DNA of 64,000 nt, taken from the NCBI RefSeq assembly GCF_001423585.1, contig NZ_LMOP01000009.1, positions 359,496-423,495 of the forward strand. The letters are read 5' to 3'. Position numbers and translations under genes: made by a program. The notes beneath the pieces were generated by a model. That model ran no database searches, was not told the DNA's origin, and worked only from the letters and a program-made list of their open reading frames with translations. Numbering within the stretch: position 1 is the first letter of the stretch; the number at the start of each line of letters is the position of its first letter. This stretch comes from Xanthomonas sp. Leaf148 (GTDB lineage: Bacteria > Pseudomonadota > Gammaproteobacteria > Xanthomonadales > Xanthomonadaceae). This document shows positions 24,826-32,276 of this stretch, in pieces.

Positions 24826-25716
24826 ATGATCTATCTGCACGCCATCGACCCCATCGCCTTCTCGCTTGGCCCGGTGCAGGTGCACTGGTACGGCTTGATG
24901 TATCTGGCCGCCTTCTTCTCGGCCTGGGCGCTGGGCCGCTCGCGCATCCTGCGCGGCCGTCTGCCCGGCGTGGACATGGACGGTTTTTCCGATCTGTTGT
25001 TCTACGGCATGCTCGGCGTGGTGCTGGGCGGGCGCATCGGCTACATGCTGTTTTATGCGTTCGAGACCTTCCTGGCCAATCCGCTGATCCTGTTCAAGGT
25101 GTGGGAAGGCGGCATGAGCTTCCACGGCGGACTGCTGGGCGTGTTGATCGCCTGCTGGCTGTGGGCGCGCAAGCATCGACTGCACTTCTTCGACGTGATG
25201 GATTTTGTCGCGCCGTTGGTGCCGTTGGGCCTTGGTTTCGGGAGGCTCGGCAATTTTGTCGGCGGCGAGTTGTGGGGCAAGTTCACACAGGCCGGCTGGG
25301 GCGTGATCTTCCCGCATGCGCCGGAACTGGCCGATATCGCACCAGCGCAGATTCACGCGCAATACGCCGCCGGCGCATTGGATCGGTTCGCGCGCCATCC
25401 GTCGCAGCTGTACGAAGCCGCGTTGGAAGGCGTGGTGATGTTCGTTGTGTTGTGGGCATTCTCGATGAAGCCGCGCGCACGCTATGCGGTGTCGGGGCTG
25501 TTTGCGCTGTTGTATGGCGTGTTCCGCTTCATCGTGGAATTCGTGCGTGTGCCGGATGCGCCGATCGGCTATCTGGCCTTCAACTGGCTGACGATGGGCC
25601 AGATTCTGAGCTTGCCGTTGATTGCGGTGGGGCTGGTCTTGCTGGCGATGTCGCGCCGCGCGCCGGTGTTGCAGCCGGTGGTGCCGACCGCCGTAACGGT
25701 GGAGGCGGCGAAGTGA
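24826..25716 (+). CDS. lgt: Prolipoprotein diacylglyceryl transferase
   Basis: Essential inner-membrane enzyme, 296 residues, that transfers diacylglycerol from phosphatidylglycerol to the lipobox cysteine of prolipoproteins. Motifs: [12 protein letters not shown] near residue 20, [11 protein letters not shown] (68-77), SFHGGLLG with H100 (equivalent of the essential His103 of E. coli), the signature [19 protein letters not shown] near 135-155 and [13 protein letters not shown]. About seven membrane helices. Overlaps thyA by 4 nt (GTGA), the same lgt-thyA coupling seen in E. coli. Confidence 0.97.
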   Translation: MIYLHAIDPIAFSLGPVQVHWYGLMYLAAFFSAWALGRSRILRGRLPGVDMDGFSDLLFYGMLGVVLGGRIGYMLFYAFETFLANPLILFKVWEGGMSFHGGLLGVLIACWLWARKHRLHFFDVMDFVAPLVPLGLGFGRLGNFVGGELWGKFTQAGWGVIFPHAPELADIAPAQIHAQYAAGALDRFARHPSQLYEAALEGVVMFVVLWAFSMKPRARYAVSGLFALLYGVFRFIVEFVRVPDAPIGYLAFNWLTMGQILSLPLIAVGLVLLAMSRRAPVLQPVVPTAVTVEAAK

Positions 25717-26507
25717 AGCCGTATCTGGATCTGCTGCAGCATGTGCTGGAATACGGCGCCGAAAAGTCCGACCGCACCGGTACCGGCACGCGCAGCGTGT
25801 TCGGCTGGCAGATGCGCTTCGATCTCAATGCCGGCTTTCCGCTGGTCACCACCAAGAAGCTGCATCTGCGCTCGATCATCCACGAGCTGCTGTGGTTTCT
25901 GCAGGGCGATACCAACATCGGGTATCTGAAGGACAACCAGGTCCGCATCTGGGACGAATGGGCCGACGACAATGGCGACCTTGGCCCGGTGTACGGCAAG
26001 CAGTGGCGGCGCTGGACCGGCCCGGACGGCGTTGAGATCGACCAGATGCAGTGGTTGGTCGATGAGATCAAACGCAACCCGGATTCGCGCCGGCTGGTGA
26101 TCAGCGCCTGGAACGTCGGCGAGCTGCCGCAGATGGCATTGATGCCATGCCACAGCCTGTTCCAGTTCTATGTGGTCGACGGCAAACTCAGTTGCCAGCT
26201 CTACCAACGTAGCGGCGACATTTTTCTGGGCGTGCCGTTCAATATTGCCAGTTACGCGCTGCTGACCCATCTGGTGGCTCAGGCCACCGGCCTGGGCGTG
26301 GGCGATTTCGTGCACACGCTGGGCGATGCGCATCTGTATTCGAATCACTTCGAACAGGCACGTGAGCAGCTGATGCGCACCCCGCGCGCATTGCCGACCT
26401 TGCGCCTGAATCCCGAAGTGACAGACCTGTTTGCGTTTCGCTTCGAGGACATCGCGATCGAAGGCTATGACCCGCATCCGGCGATCAAGGCGCCGGTGGC
26501 GGTGTAA
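25713..26507 (+). CDS. thyA: Thymidylate synthase
   Basis: Methylates dUMP to dTMP with methylene-tetrahydrofolate. 264 residues from the GTG at 25713, exactly the E. coli length. Catalytic C146 lies in [13 protein letters not shown]; the R21 phosphate contact is in [13 protein letters not shown]; the cofactor motif [23 protein letters not shown] and the C-terminal APVAV are intact. The start overlaps the lgt stop by 4 nt. The folate product dihydrofolate is recycled by folA, which lies 350 bp downstream on the same strand with an unrelated small gene between them. Confidence 0.97.
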   Translation: MKPYLDLLQHVLEYGAEKSDRTGTGTRSVFGWQMRFDLNAGFPLVTTKKLHLRSIIHELLWFLQGDTNIGYLKDNQVRIWDEWADDNGDLGPVYGKQWRRWTGPDGVEIDQMQWLVDEIKRNPDSRRLVISAWNVGELPQMALMPCHSLFQFYVVDGKLSCQLYQRSGDIFLGVPFNIASYALLTHLVAQATGLGVGDFVHTLGDAHLYSNHFEQAREQLMRTPRALPTLRLNPEVTDLFAFRFEDIAIEGYDPHPAIKAPVAV

Positions 26508-26572
26508 GCCGGATCTCAACCGATGAGACCCAGGCTGCGTATGCTGATTTTCATCGAAAGAGGAGGAGCGTC

Positions 26573-26860
26573 ATGACGAAGAATTCGAACAAAGCACGAG
26601 AGAAACTTGCCGACTCGCTGATGACGATGCAAGCAAGTCTCTTCGTCAATCTGACAAGCATCGTTCTCATTGCGCCCATCGGCTTCTTTGGAGTTGCCTT
26701 GTATAAAGGTGAGCGACTGGATTTGACGAGAATGCTCAGCGAGCAATCGCAGCCAGCATTGGGCGCGATTGCCTTGGCCTACCTTGCGATTTTTTTCTTG
26801 GGGATGCTTGCTCGGCATGCGGCAATGAAAATCTATAACGAGCTATCTCCAGACACATGA
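26573..26860 (+). CDS. Orphan small membrane protein between thyA and folA
   Basis: A 95-residue protein I do not recognise. ATG at 26573 has a strong AGAGGAGGAG ribosome-binding site 6 nt upstream, which makes translation likely. It has a basic N-terminus (KNSNKAREKLADSL), a helix SLFVNLTSIVLIAPIGFFGVALY (about 23-45), a polar loop with RLDLTRMLSEQSQ, and a second helix ALGAIALAYLAIFFLGMLA (62-80). Codon use is less GC-rich at third positions than in lgt, thyA and folA, hinting at later acquisition. Its stop overlaps the folA start by 4 nt (ATGA), so folA translation appears coupled to it. Confidence 0.75.
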   Translation: MTKNSNKAREKLADSLMTMQASLFVNLTSIVLIAPIGFFGVALYKGERLDLTRMLSEQSQPALGAIALAYLAIFFLGMLARHAAMKIYNELSPDT

Positions 26861-27351
26861 AGCTGATTCTGGTCGTCGCCTTCGACCGCAACAACGCCAT
26901 TGGGCGCGATAACGATCTGCCGTGGAAATTGCCGGGCGATCTCAAGCGCTTCAAGGCGTTGACGATGGGCAAGCCGATCCTGATGGGGCGCAAGACGGCG
27001 CAATCGCTCGGGCGCGCATTGCCGGGGCGCTTGAATCTGGTGCTGACGCGCTCGGGGCAAGTGCCGTTCGAGGGCATGCAGGCAGTGGCGTCGGTCGATC
27101 AGGCGATCGAACGTGCCGAGCAGGAGGGCGCGCAGGAGTTATGCGTGATCGGCGGCGGCGAGGTATATCGCCTGACGATGGCGCGCGCCGACGTGCTGGC
27201 GGTGACCGAGGTCGACACCGCGGTGGATGGCGCCGACACGCACTTTCCACCGATCGACCCGGCGGTATGGGTGCCAGCGCATCGCCAGACGCATGCGGCC
27301 GATGACCGCCATGCGTTTGCGTTTTCCTTTGTGGATTACCTGCGTCGCTAA
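26857..27351 (+). CDS. folA: Dihydrofolate reductase
   Basis: NADPH-dependent reduction of dihydrofolate to tetrahydrofolate; 164 residues. Typical blocks: LILVVAFDRNNAIGRDNDLPWKLPGDLKRFK at the start with the active-site D in LPWKLPGDL, then GKPILMGRKTAQSLGRALPGRLN and the NADPH loop VIGGGEVYRL. The C-terminus YAFSF-like HAFAFSFVDYLRR is complete. It follows the orphan membrane gene with a 4-nt overlap and supplies the reductase for the dihydrofolate made by ThyA. In many gammaproteobacteria folA sits beside apaH, which is also the case here, in convergent orientation. Confidence 0.96.
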   Translation: MKLILVVAFDRNNAIGRDNDLPWKLPGDLKRFKALTMGKPILMGRKTAQSLGRALPGRLNLVLTRSGQVPFEGMQAVASVDQAIERAEQEGAQELCVIGGGEVYRLTMARADVLAVTEVDTAVDGADTHFPPIDPAVWVPAHRQTHAADDRHAFAFSFVDYLRR

Positions 27352-27417
27352 GCCGGCAAGGACGCAGCGCGCGATCAGCGCGCCCGATTGCATGCAACTA
27401 AGCGCCGGTAAAGAAAA

Positions 27418-27520
27418 ACCTAGCGAGCGGCTACCCGATGACCGTGGACGGCGCACCGGAGCGCAGCGTACGCGTGGCACATGCCGGTCCGAGCACCGGC
27501 TGCGCCCGCATGGGGGCGCA
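27418..27520 (-). repeat. Dispersed ~100-bp intergenic repeat, copy C (inverted)
   Basis: Reads, on the plus strand, as the reverse complement of copy A: AACCTAGCGAGCGG, GTGGACGGCGC, CGTACGCGTGGCACATGCCG, GAGCACCGGCTGCGCCCGC. It fills the convergent 188-bp gap between folA and apaH, where it could serve as a 3' structure for either gene. Only about 65-100 bp align well. Confidence 0.8.
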
Positions 27521-27539
27521 GCCGGTTGGTGAGTCGCTC

Positions 27540-28556
27540 TTACTCAGGAACAACGCCACCCTGTGGCTTGGCCGGTGCAGCCGTGCCGCTACCCGCATTT
27601 CCCGCGTTGTTGCCGCCACCGCCATTGCCACCGCCATTGCCGCCACCATTGCCACGTCCGCGGCCACGCCCGCGCGGGCGGCCCTGACCTTCGCGTGGAC
27701 GCCGTGGAGCATTCGCGGCAGGTGTGGTCGGGGCAGTGACTTCGCGCCCCGGAACCTGCACCACGCGCAATTCGTCGGTATCCAGTTGCAGGGCGGTGAG
27801 CTTGCCACCCCACACCGCGCCGGTATCGATGGCATGCACGCCCTGGGTGATCGTCAATCCCAGCGCGGACCAATGCCCGCACACGATCTTGAGATCGCGC
27901 TCGACCCGGCCCGGTACCTCGAACCACGGGTAGAGTCCTTGTGCCTGCGTGCCCGGCGTGCCCTTGTCGTCGGTGGCGATGCGGCCGCGCGGCGTGCAAT
28001 AGCGCATGCGCGTGAACAGGTTGATGATCGCGCGGCTGCGGTCGTACCCGCTCAGGCCCGGCGACCATCCCGGCTGATCGCCGTACATGTTGCGCAACAG
28101 TTTGCGATAGCCGCCGCCTTGCAGCTGCTGTTCGACTTCGCGCGCATGTTTTTCGGCCAGCTGCGTGGTCCACTTCGGCGCCAGCCCGGCGTGGACCATC
28201 ATCCAGCCCAGCTCGCGATCCACGTGGGCCAGCTTCTGCATGCGCAGCCAGTCCAGCAGCACGTCGCGGTCCTCGGCCAGCACGACGCGCTGCAGATCCG
28301 GATTGACCTTGCGCTGCTCTTCCTCCGAGCGCGCACCGATCGCCAGCAGCGACAGATCGTGATTGCCCAGCACCACCACGCTGTGCGCGCGCAGCGAATG
28401 CACCAGACGCAGCGTTTCCAGCGATTGCCCGCCGCGGTTGACCAGATCGCCGCAGAACCACAGCGTGTCCTGTGCGGGGTCGAAATTGATCTTTTCCAGC
28501 AACCGCTGGGTAATGTCGTAGCACCCTTGCAGGTCGCCAATTGCCCAGACGCTCAT
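27540..28556 (-). CDS. apaH: Diadenosine tetraphosphatase ApaH with RG/GN-rich C-terminal tail
   Basis: Symmetrical Ap4A hydrolase of the PPP metallophosphatase family; it also removes Np4 caps from RNA in E. coli. 338 residues against a usual ~275-285. The catalytic core is intact: GDLQGCYD (metal site), FCGDLVNRG, LGNHDLS, then GHWSALG and VWGGKLTALQLD. Beyond about residue 278 there is a 60-residue low-complexity tail made of RG/RPRG and G-N repeats (for example RGRGRGRGNGGG), ending KPQGGVVPE. Such tails often bind RNA, which would suit cap removal; that is inference. It follows apaG by 28 bp, last gene of the lptD operon. Confidence 0.95.
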   Translation of the reverse strand: MSVWAIGDLQGCYDITQRLLEKINFDPAQDTLWFCGDLVNRGGQSLETLRLVHSLRAHSVVVLGNHDLSLLAIGARSEEEQRKVNPDLQRVVLAEDRDVLLDWLRMQKLAHVDRELGWMMVHAGLAPKWTTQLAEKHAREVEQQLQGGGYRKLLRNMYGDQPGWSPGLSGYDRSRAIINLFTRMRYCTPRGRIATDDKGTPGTQAQGLYPWFEVPGRVERDLKIVCGHWSALGLTITQGVHAIDTGAVWGGKLTALQLDTDELRVVQVPGREVTAPTTPAANAPRRPREGQGRPRGRGRGRGNGGGNGGGNGGGGNNAGNAGSGTAAPAKPQGGVVPE

Positions 28557-28584
28557 CGCGTGCGCTCCATCAATCCAGCAGTCA

Positions 28585-28968
28585 TCAGTGCAGCGTCCTG
28601 GGTACGCTCAGCACGAAGGCGGCGATCGGGGCGGTGAATTCGGTGCCATCGTCGGCCACCATGTCGTAGTGACCTTGCATCTGTCCCTGCTCGGTTTCCA
28701 GCAGCACACCGGAGGTGTAATGAAAGGCTTCGCCGGGGCGTAGCCATGGCTGCTCGCCGACCACGCCTTCGCCATCCACCTGCTCGGTGCGGCCGTTGGC
28801 GTCGGTGATCTGCCAATGGCGCGCGATCAGGCGTGCAGGCACGGCGCCCGCGTTGTGGATGCGGATGCTGTAGGCGAAGGCATAGCGGCCTTCTTCCGGG
28901 GTCGATTGATGAGCGAGGAAGCGCGGCGACACCTCGACCTCGACCCGATAGCGCGGATCATCTTGCAT
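28585..28968 (-). CDS. apaG: ApaG (DUF525) protein
   Basis: A 127-residue protein of the ApaG/F-box-associated beta-sandwich family (Co2+/Mg2+ efflux-linked name is historical). Recognised by [57 protein letters not shown] and [10 protein letters not shown]. Its biochemical role is unsettled; the fold binds pyrophosphate-like ligands in some members. It lies between rsmA (37 bp) and apaH (28 bp) on the same strand, the conserved order of the enterobacterial cluster. Confidence 0.95.
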   Translation of the reverse strand: MQDDPRYRVEVEVSPRFLAHQSTPEEGRYAFAYSIRIHNAGAVPARLIARHWQITDANGRTEQVDGEGVVGEQPWLRPGEAFHYTSGVLLETEQGQMQGHYDMVADDGTEFTAPIAAFVLSVPRTLH

Positions 28969-29004
28969 GGGAAAAGTCTAAATAAAACGGTGTGGGAGCG
29001 GCGC

Positions 29005-29793
29005 TCAAGCCAGCTCGACATTGGCCAGCCGAATGAAATCGGCGACCTCGAGTTGTTCGGCGCGGGCATCCGGACGCACGCCGGCTGCCTCGAAATGCGC
29101 GGGTTCGCAGACGGTGGACATGGCATTGCGCAGGGTCTTGCGGCGCTGCCCGAAGCCGGCGCGCACCACATCGGCGAAGCGACGGCGGTCGTTGATCATC
29201 ACCGTGGCCGGGTCGCGCGGCACCAGTCGCACCACTGCCGAGTCCACCTTCGGTGGCGGCCGGAACGCGCCAGGTGGCACCACGAACAGCGCGGTGACCT
29301 CGCAGTACGCCTGCAGCATCACGCTGAGCCGGCCGTAGACCTTGCTGCCGGGACCGGCGGCCATGCGGTCGACCACTTCCTTCTGCAGCATGAAGTGCAT
29401 GTCGGCCACCGCAGCGGCATGGTCCAGCGCATGGAACAGGATCGGCGAGGAGATGTTGTAAGGCAGGTTGCCGACCAGGCGGATCGGCGTGCCGTTGGCC
29501 AGTTCGGTGAAATCCACGCTGAGCACGTCGCGATGGATGATGCTCAGTTCGCCGATCGGTGCGGCGGCCTCGGTCAACGGAGCAATCAGGTCGCGATCGA
29601 ACTCGATCACCGTCAACGCGCCATGCTTGCGCAGCAGCGGGAAGGTGATCGCGCCCTGACCGGGGCCGATTTCGACCAGGTGCTGGCCGGCGCGCGGGTC
29701 CACCGCCTGGACGATCCGGTCGATGTAATACCGGTCGGCAAGAAAGTGCTGGCCAAGCGACTTCTTGGCCGGTGCGCTGAAGGAATAATTCAT
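29005..29793 (-). CDS. rsmA: 16S rRNA (adenine1518/1519-N6)-dimethyltransferase
   Basis: RsmA/KsgA, 262 residues; dimethylates two adenosines in helix 45 of 16S rRNA during 30S maturation and confers kasugamycin sensitivity. Motifs: KKSLGQHFLADRYYIDRIV at the N-terminus, SAM site LVEIGPGQGAIT, acidic loop VIEFDRDL and the catalytic NLPYNIS (motif IV, residues around 109-115). The C-terminal helical domain with FRPPPKVDSAVVRL and FGQRRKTLRNA is complete. It is separated from pdxA by 115 bp and followed by apaG. Confidence 0.97.
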   Translation of the reverse strand: MNYSFSAPAKKSLGQHFLADRYYIDRIVQAVDPRAGQHLVEIGPGQGAITFPLLRKHGALTVIEFDRDLIAPLTEAAAPIGELSIIHRDVLSVDFTELANGTPIRLVGNLPYNISSPILFHALDHAAAVADMHFMLQKEVVDRMAAGPGSKVYGRLSVMLQAYCEVTALFVVPPGAFRPPPKVDSAVVRLVPRDPATVMINDRRRFADVVRAGFGQRRKTLRNAMSTVCEPAHFEAAGVRPDARAEQLEVADFIRLANVELA

Positions 29794-29908
29794 GCGCGCA
29801 GTTTAACGGAGCCGGCGGCTGCACGCGGCGTCGGTGCTGCGCGTCCAGGCTGTCACAGTAAGGTAAGACGCTCATAACCTGCGGCGATCGCGCAGGTGGG
29901 GCGCGCGC

Positions 29909-30880
29909 TTAGCCGCGTGCCGCCAAGCGTGCGCACAACGCGGTTGCCGCCATCAGGCTGGATGGATCGGCGATGCCGCGTCCGGCCAGTTCCAGCGCGG
30001 TGCCGTGATCCACCGCCACGCGCGGGTAGGGCAGGCCCAATGTGATGTTCACCGCCTGCTCGAAACCGCTGTACTTGAGCACCGGCAGGCCCTGGTCGTG
30101 GTACATCGCCACCACCGCGTCGAAGCCGCTCAGTTTCTGTGGCAGGAACGCGGTGTCCGCCGGCAACGGGCCGATCAGCTGCATGCCTTCACCGCGCAGG
30201 TGCTCCAGTATCGGGATGATGATGTCCAGTTCTTCGCGGCCCAGGTGGCCGTCTTCGCCCGCGTGGGGATTGAGGCCGAGCACGGCGATACGTGGGTGCT
30301 CCAGGCCGAAGTCGCGACGCATCGCGGCGTAGGTGATGCGCAGGCAGCGCGCAACGGCGTCGGCGGTGATCGCATCGGCCACTGCACGCAGCGGCAGGTG
30401 TGTGGTCACCAGTGCCACGCGCACGATGCTGTTGGCCAGCATCATCACCACCGGGCAGTCGGCCTGATCGGCCAGCAATTCGGTGGTGCCGGTGTAGGCG
30501 ATCCCGCCGGCGTTGATGATTGCCTTGTGCACCGGGCCGGTCACGATGCCTTGCCGTCGGCCGGCAAGACAGTCGCCAGCAGCGGTAAGCAGGCCGGCAA
30601 TGACGGCCGCTGCATTGGCCGGGTCAGCAGTGCCGAAGCGGGTCGGGACGGGCTGGCGAATCGGAAAGAGCGGTAGGTCGCCCGGCATCCGTGCCGGCTG
30701 ATCGGGGTCGAGCAGGCGCACAGACAAAGACAGCGCCTTTGCGGCGCTGTTCAGGGTGTCGGGATCGGCATATGCAACCAGCTGTGCATCGGAGCGCAGC
30801 TGCTGGGCGAGCCGGATGCACAGCTCCGGCCCGATCCCGGCCGGCTCGCCTGGCACCAGCGCGAGCGACGGGACCATCAT
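29909..30880 (-). CDS. pdxA: 4-hydroxythreonine-4-phosphate dehydrogenase
   Basis: NAD-dependent step of DXP-dependent pyridoxal phosphate synthesis. 323 residues from ATG at 30880 (MMVPSLALVPGEPAGIG), which begins 4 nt after the surA stop. Metal-binding histidines are expected in VTTHLPLR, NPHAGEDG-H region and MYHDQGLPVLKY; VDHGTALELAGRG closes the active site. Odd detail: the phosphate-binding motif that in E. coli reads TGHTEF (His136) reads TGTTEL here, with Thr132 instead of His. The remaining motifs are normal, so the enzyme is probably active; the change may be lineage-typical. Confidence 0.95.
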   Translation of the reverse strand: MMVPSLALVPGEPAGIGPELCIRLAQQLRSDAQLVAYADPDTLNSAAKALSLSVRLLDPDQPARMPGDLPLFPIRQPVPTRFGTADPANAAAVIAGLLTAAGDCLAGRRQGIVTGPVHKAIINAGGIAYTGTTELLADQADCPVVMMLANSIVRVALVTTHLPLRAVADAITADAVARCLRITYAAMRRDFGLEHPRIAVLGLNPHAGEDGHLGREELDIIIPILEHLRGEGMQLIGPLPADTAFLPQKLSGFDAVVAMYHDQGLPVLKYSGFEQAVNITLGLPYPRVAVDHGTALELAGRGIADPSSLMAATALCARLAARG

Positions 30881-30884
30881 CGAC

Positions 30885-32276
30885 TCAGCGCGCCGGCTGT
30901 GCCGGCGGCGGGGTCGGGGCAGCGGGTTCTGCGCTCTTGGTCGGCTCGGCGGTGGCATTGCCGTCGGCGCGATCGCCGGTGCGGTAGCTCACATAAGCCT
31001 CGCCACGCAGTTCCTGCAGGTAGCGGTTGTATTCCTCTTCCAGCTTGCGACGGCCGATCGTTTCACGGACCTGCGCACGTTGGTTTTCGGCACTGACGTC
31101 GGTCTGGCGGCTGCCGACGCGCTGCACGATATGCCAACCGGCCTGCGTGCGGAACGGCTCGGACACGGCGCCATCGGCCAAGCCCTCAACCTGCTTGCCG
31201 AAATCCGGGCCGAACGCATCGGCCGGGAACCAACCCAGGTCGCCACCCTGGCCGCGGCTGTTGGTGTCCTCGGAGGACTCCTTGGCCGTCGCCTGGAAAT
31301 CAGCGCCGCCGGCAACGCGGGCGCGCAGCGTGTCGATCTTGGCCTTGGCCTGCGCGTCGGTCTGATTGTCACCGATGCGGACCAGGATGTGGCGCGCGTT
31401 GTACTCGGTGACCATCTTCTTTTCGCCGCCGGCATTGGCGTCGCGCATTTCCACCAGCTTGAGCAGCTGGAAACCGCTTGGACCACGCAGCGGGCCGGCC
31501 ACCTGACCAGGCTGCATGTCGCGGATCAGCTGGGCAAATGCGTTGGGGATTTCGTCCAGGCTGCGCCAGCCCAGGTCGCCGCCTTCCAGCGCGTTCGGGC
31601 TATCCGAATAACGCACCGCTGCGGCGGAGAAGTCCAACTCGCCCTTGTCGATCAAGGCCTTGACGCCATCGACCTTTTTTTGACCGGTGGCGATCTGGTC
31701 GGCGTTCGCGCCTTCCGGCAAGCCCACCAGAATATGCGCCAGGTGGTACTGGCTACCGGTCGTGGCCTGTTGGGCCAGTGCGGTATCCACCTCGCCTTCG
31801 CTCACGCTGATACGGCTCTGCGCAAAGCTCTGGCGCAGGCGCTGCACGATGATTTCGTCGCGCACCGAGGCGCGGAAATCGCCATAGGCCATGCCGTCGG
31901 CGGCCAGCTTCTGGCGCAAACCATCCACGGTGGTGCCGTTCTGCTGGGCGATGCTGGCAACGGCGCGGTTGAGTTCCTCGTCGCTGACGCGGATGCCGCT
32001 GCCGTCGGCACGGCCGATCTGCAGCTTGACCAGCACCAGGCGCTCGAGCACCTGCCGCTGCAAGACATCGTCCGGCGGCAGCTGGTTTTCACGACCGGCG
32101 TACTGCGACTTGACGTTGCGCACAGCGCGATCGAGCTCGCTCTGCAGCACCACGTCTTCGTCCACGATAGCGGCGATACGATCCAGCGGCTGGGATTGCT
32201 GCGCCGATGCCACCGGCGAGACCGTGCTGGTGATTACCAGCAACGAGGCAAGAAGAACAGAGAAAGGCTTGGTCAT
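30885..32276 (-). CDS. surA: Periplasmic peptidyl-prolyl isomerase/chaperone SurA
   Basis: A 463-residue chaperone guiding outer-membrane proteins, including LptD, to BAM. Signal peptide MTKPFSVLLASLLVITS...VASA, then the SurA N-domain (LDRIAAIVDEDVVLQSELDRA), and two parvulin domains starting near YHLAHILVGLP (about 170) and YNARHILVRIG (about 280), each with the usual GGDLGWRSLDE or GGDLGWFPADAFG core. A short C-terminal extension rich in Pro/Ala (AEPTKSAEPAAPTPPP) is not in E. coli SurA. It overlaps lptD by 4 nt and precedes pdxA by 4 nt. Confidence 0.96.
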   Translation of the reverse strand: MTKPFSVLLASLLVITSTVSPVASAQQSQPLDRIAAIVDEDVVLQSELDRAVRNVKSQYAGRENQLPPDDVLQRQVLERLVLVKLQIGRADGSGIRVSDEELNRAVASIAQQNGTTVDGLRQKLAADGMAYGDFRASVRDEIIVQRLRQSFAQSRISVSEGEVDTALAQQATTGSQYHLAHILVGLPEGANADQIATGQKKVDGVKALIDKGELDFSAAAVRYSDSPNALEGGDLGWRSLDEIPNAFAQLIRDMQPGQVAGPLRGPSGFQLLKLVEMRDANAGGEKKMVTEYNARHILVRIGDNQTDAQAKAKIDTLRARVAGGADFQATAKESSEDTNSRGQGGDLGWFPADAFGPDFGKQVEGLADGAVSEPFRTQAGWHIVQRVGSRQTDVSAENQRAQVRETIGRRKLEEEYNRYLQELRGEAYVSYRTGDRADGNATAEPTKSAEPAAPTPPPAQPAR

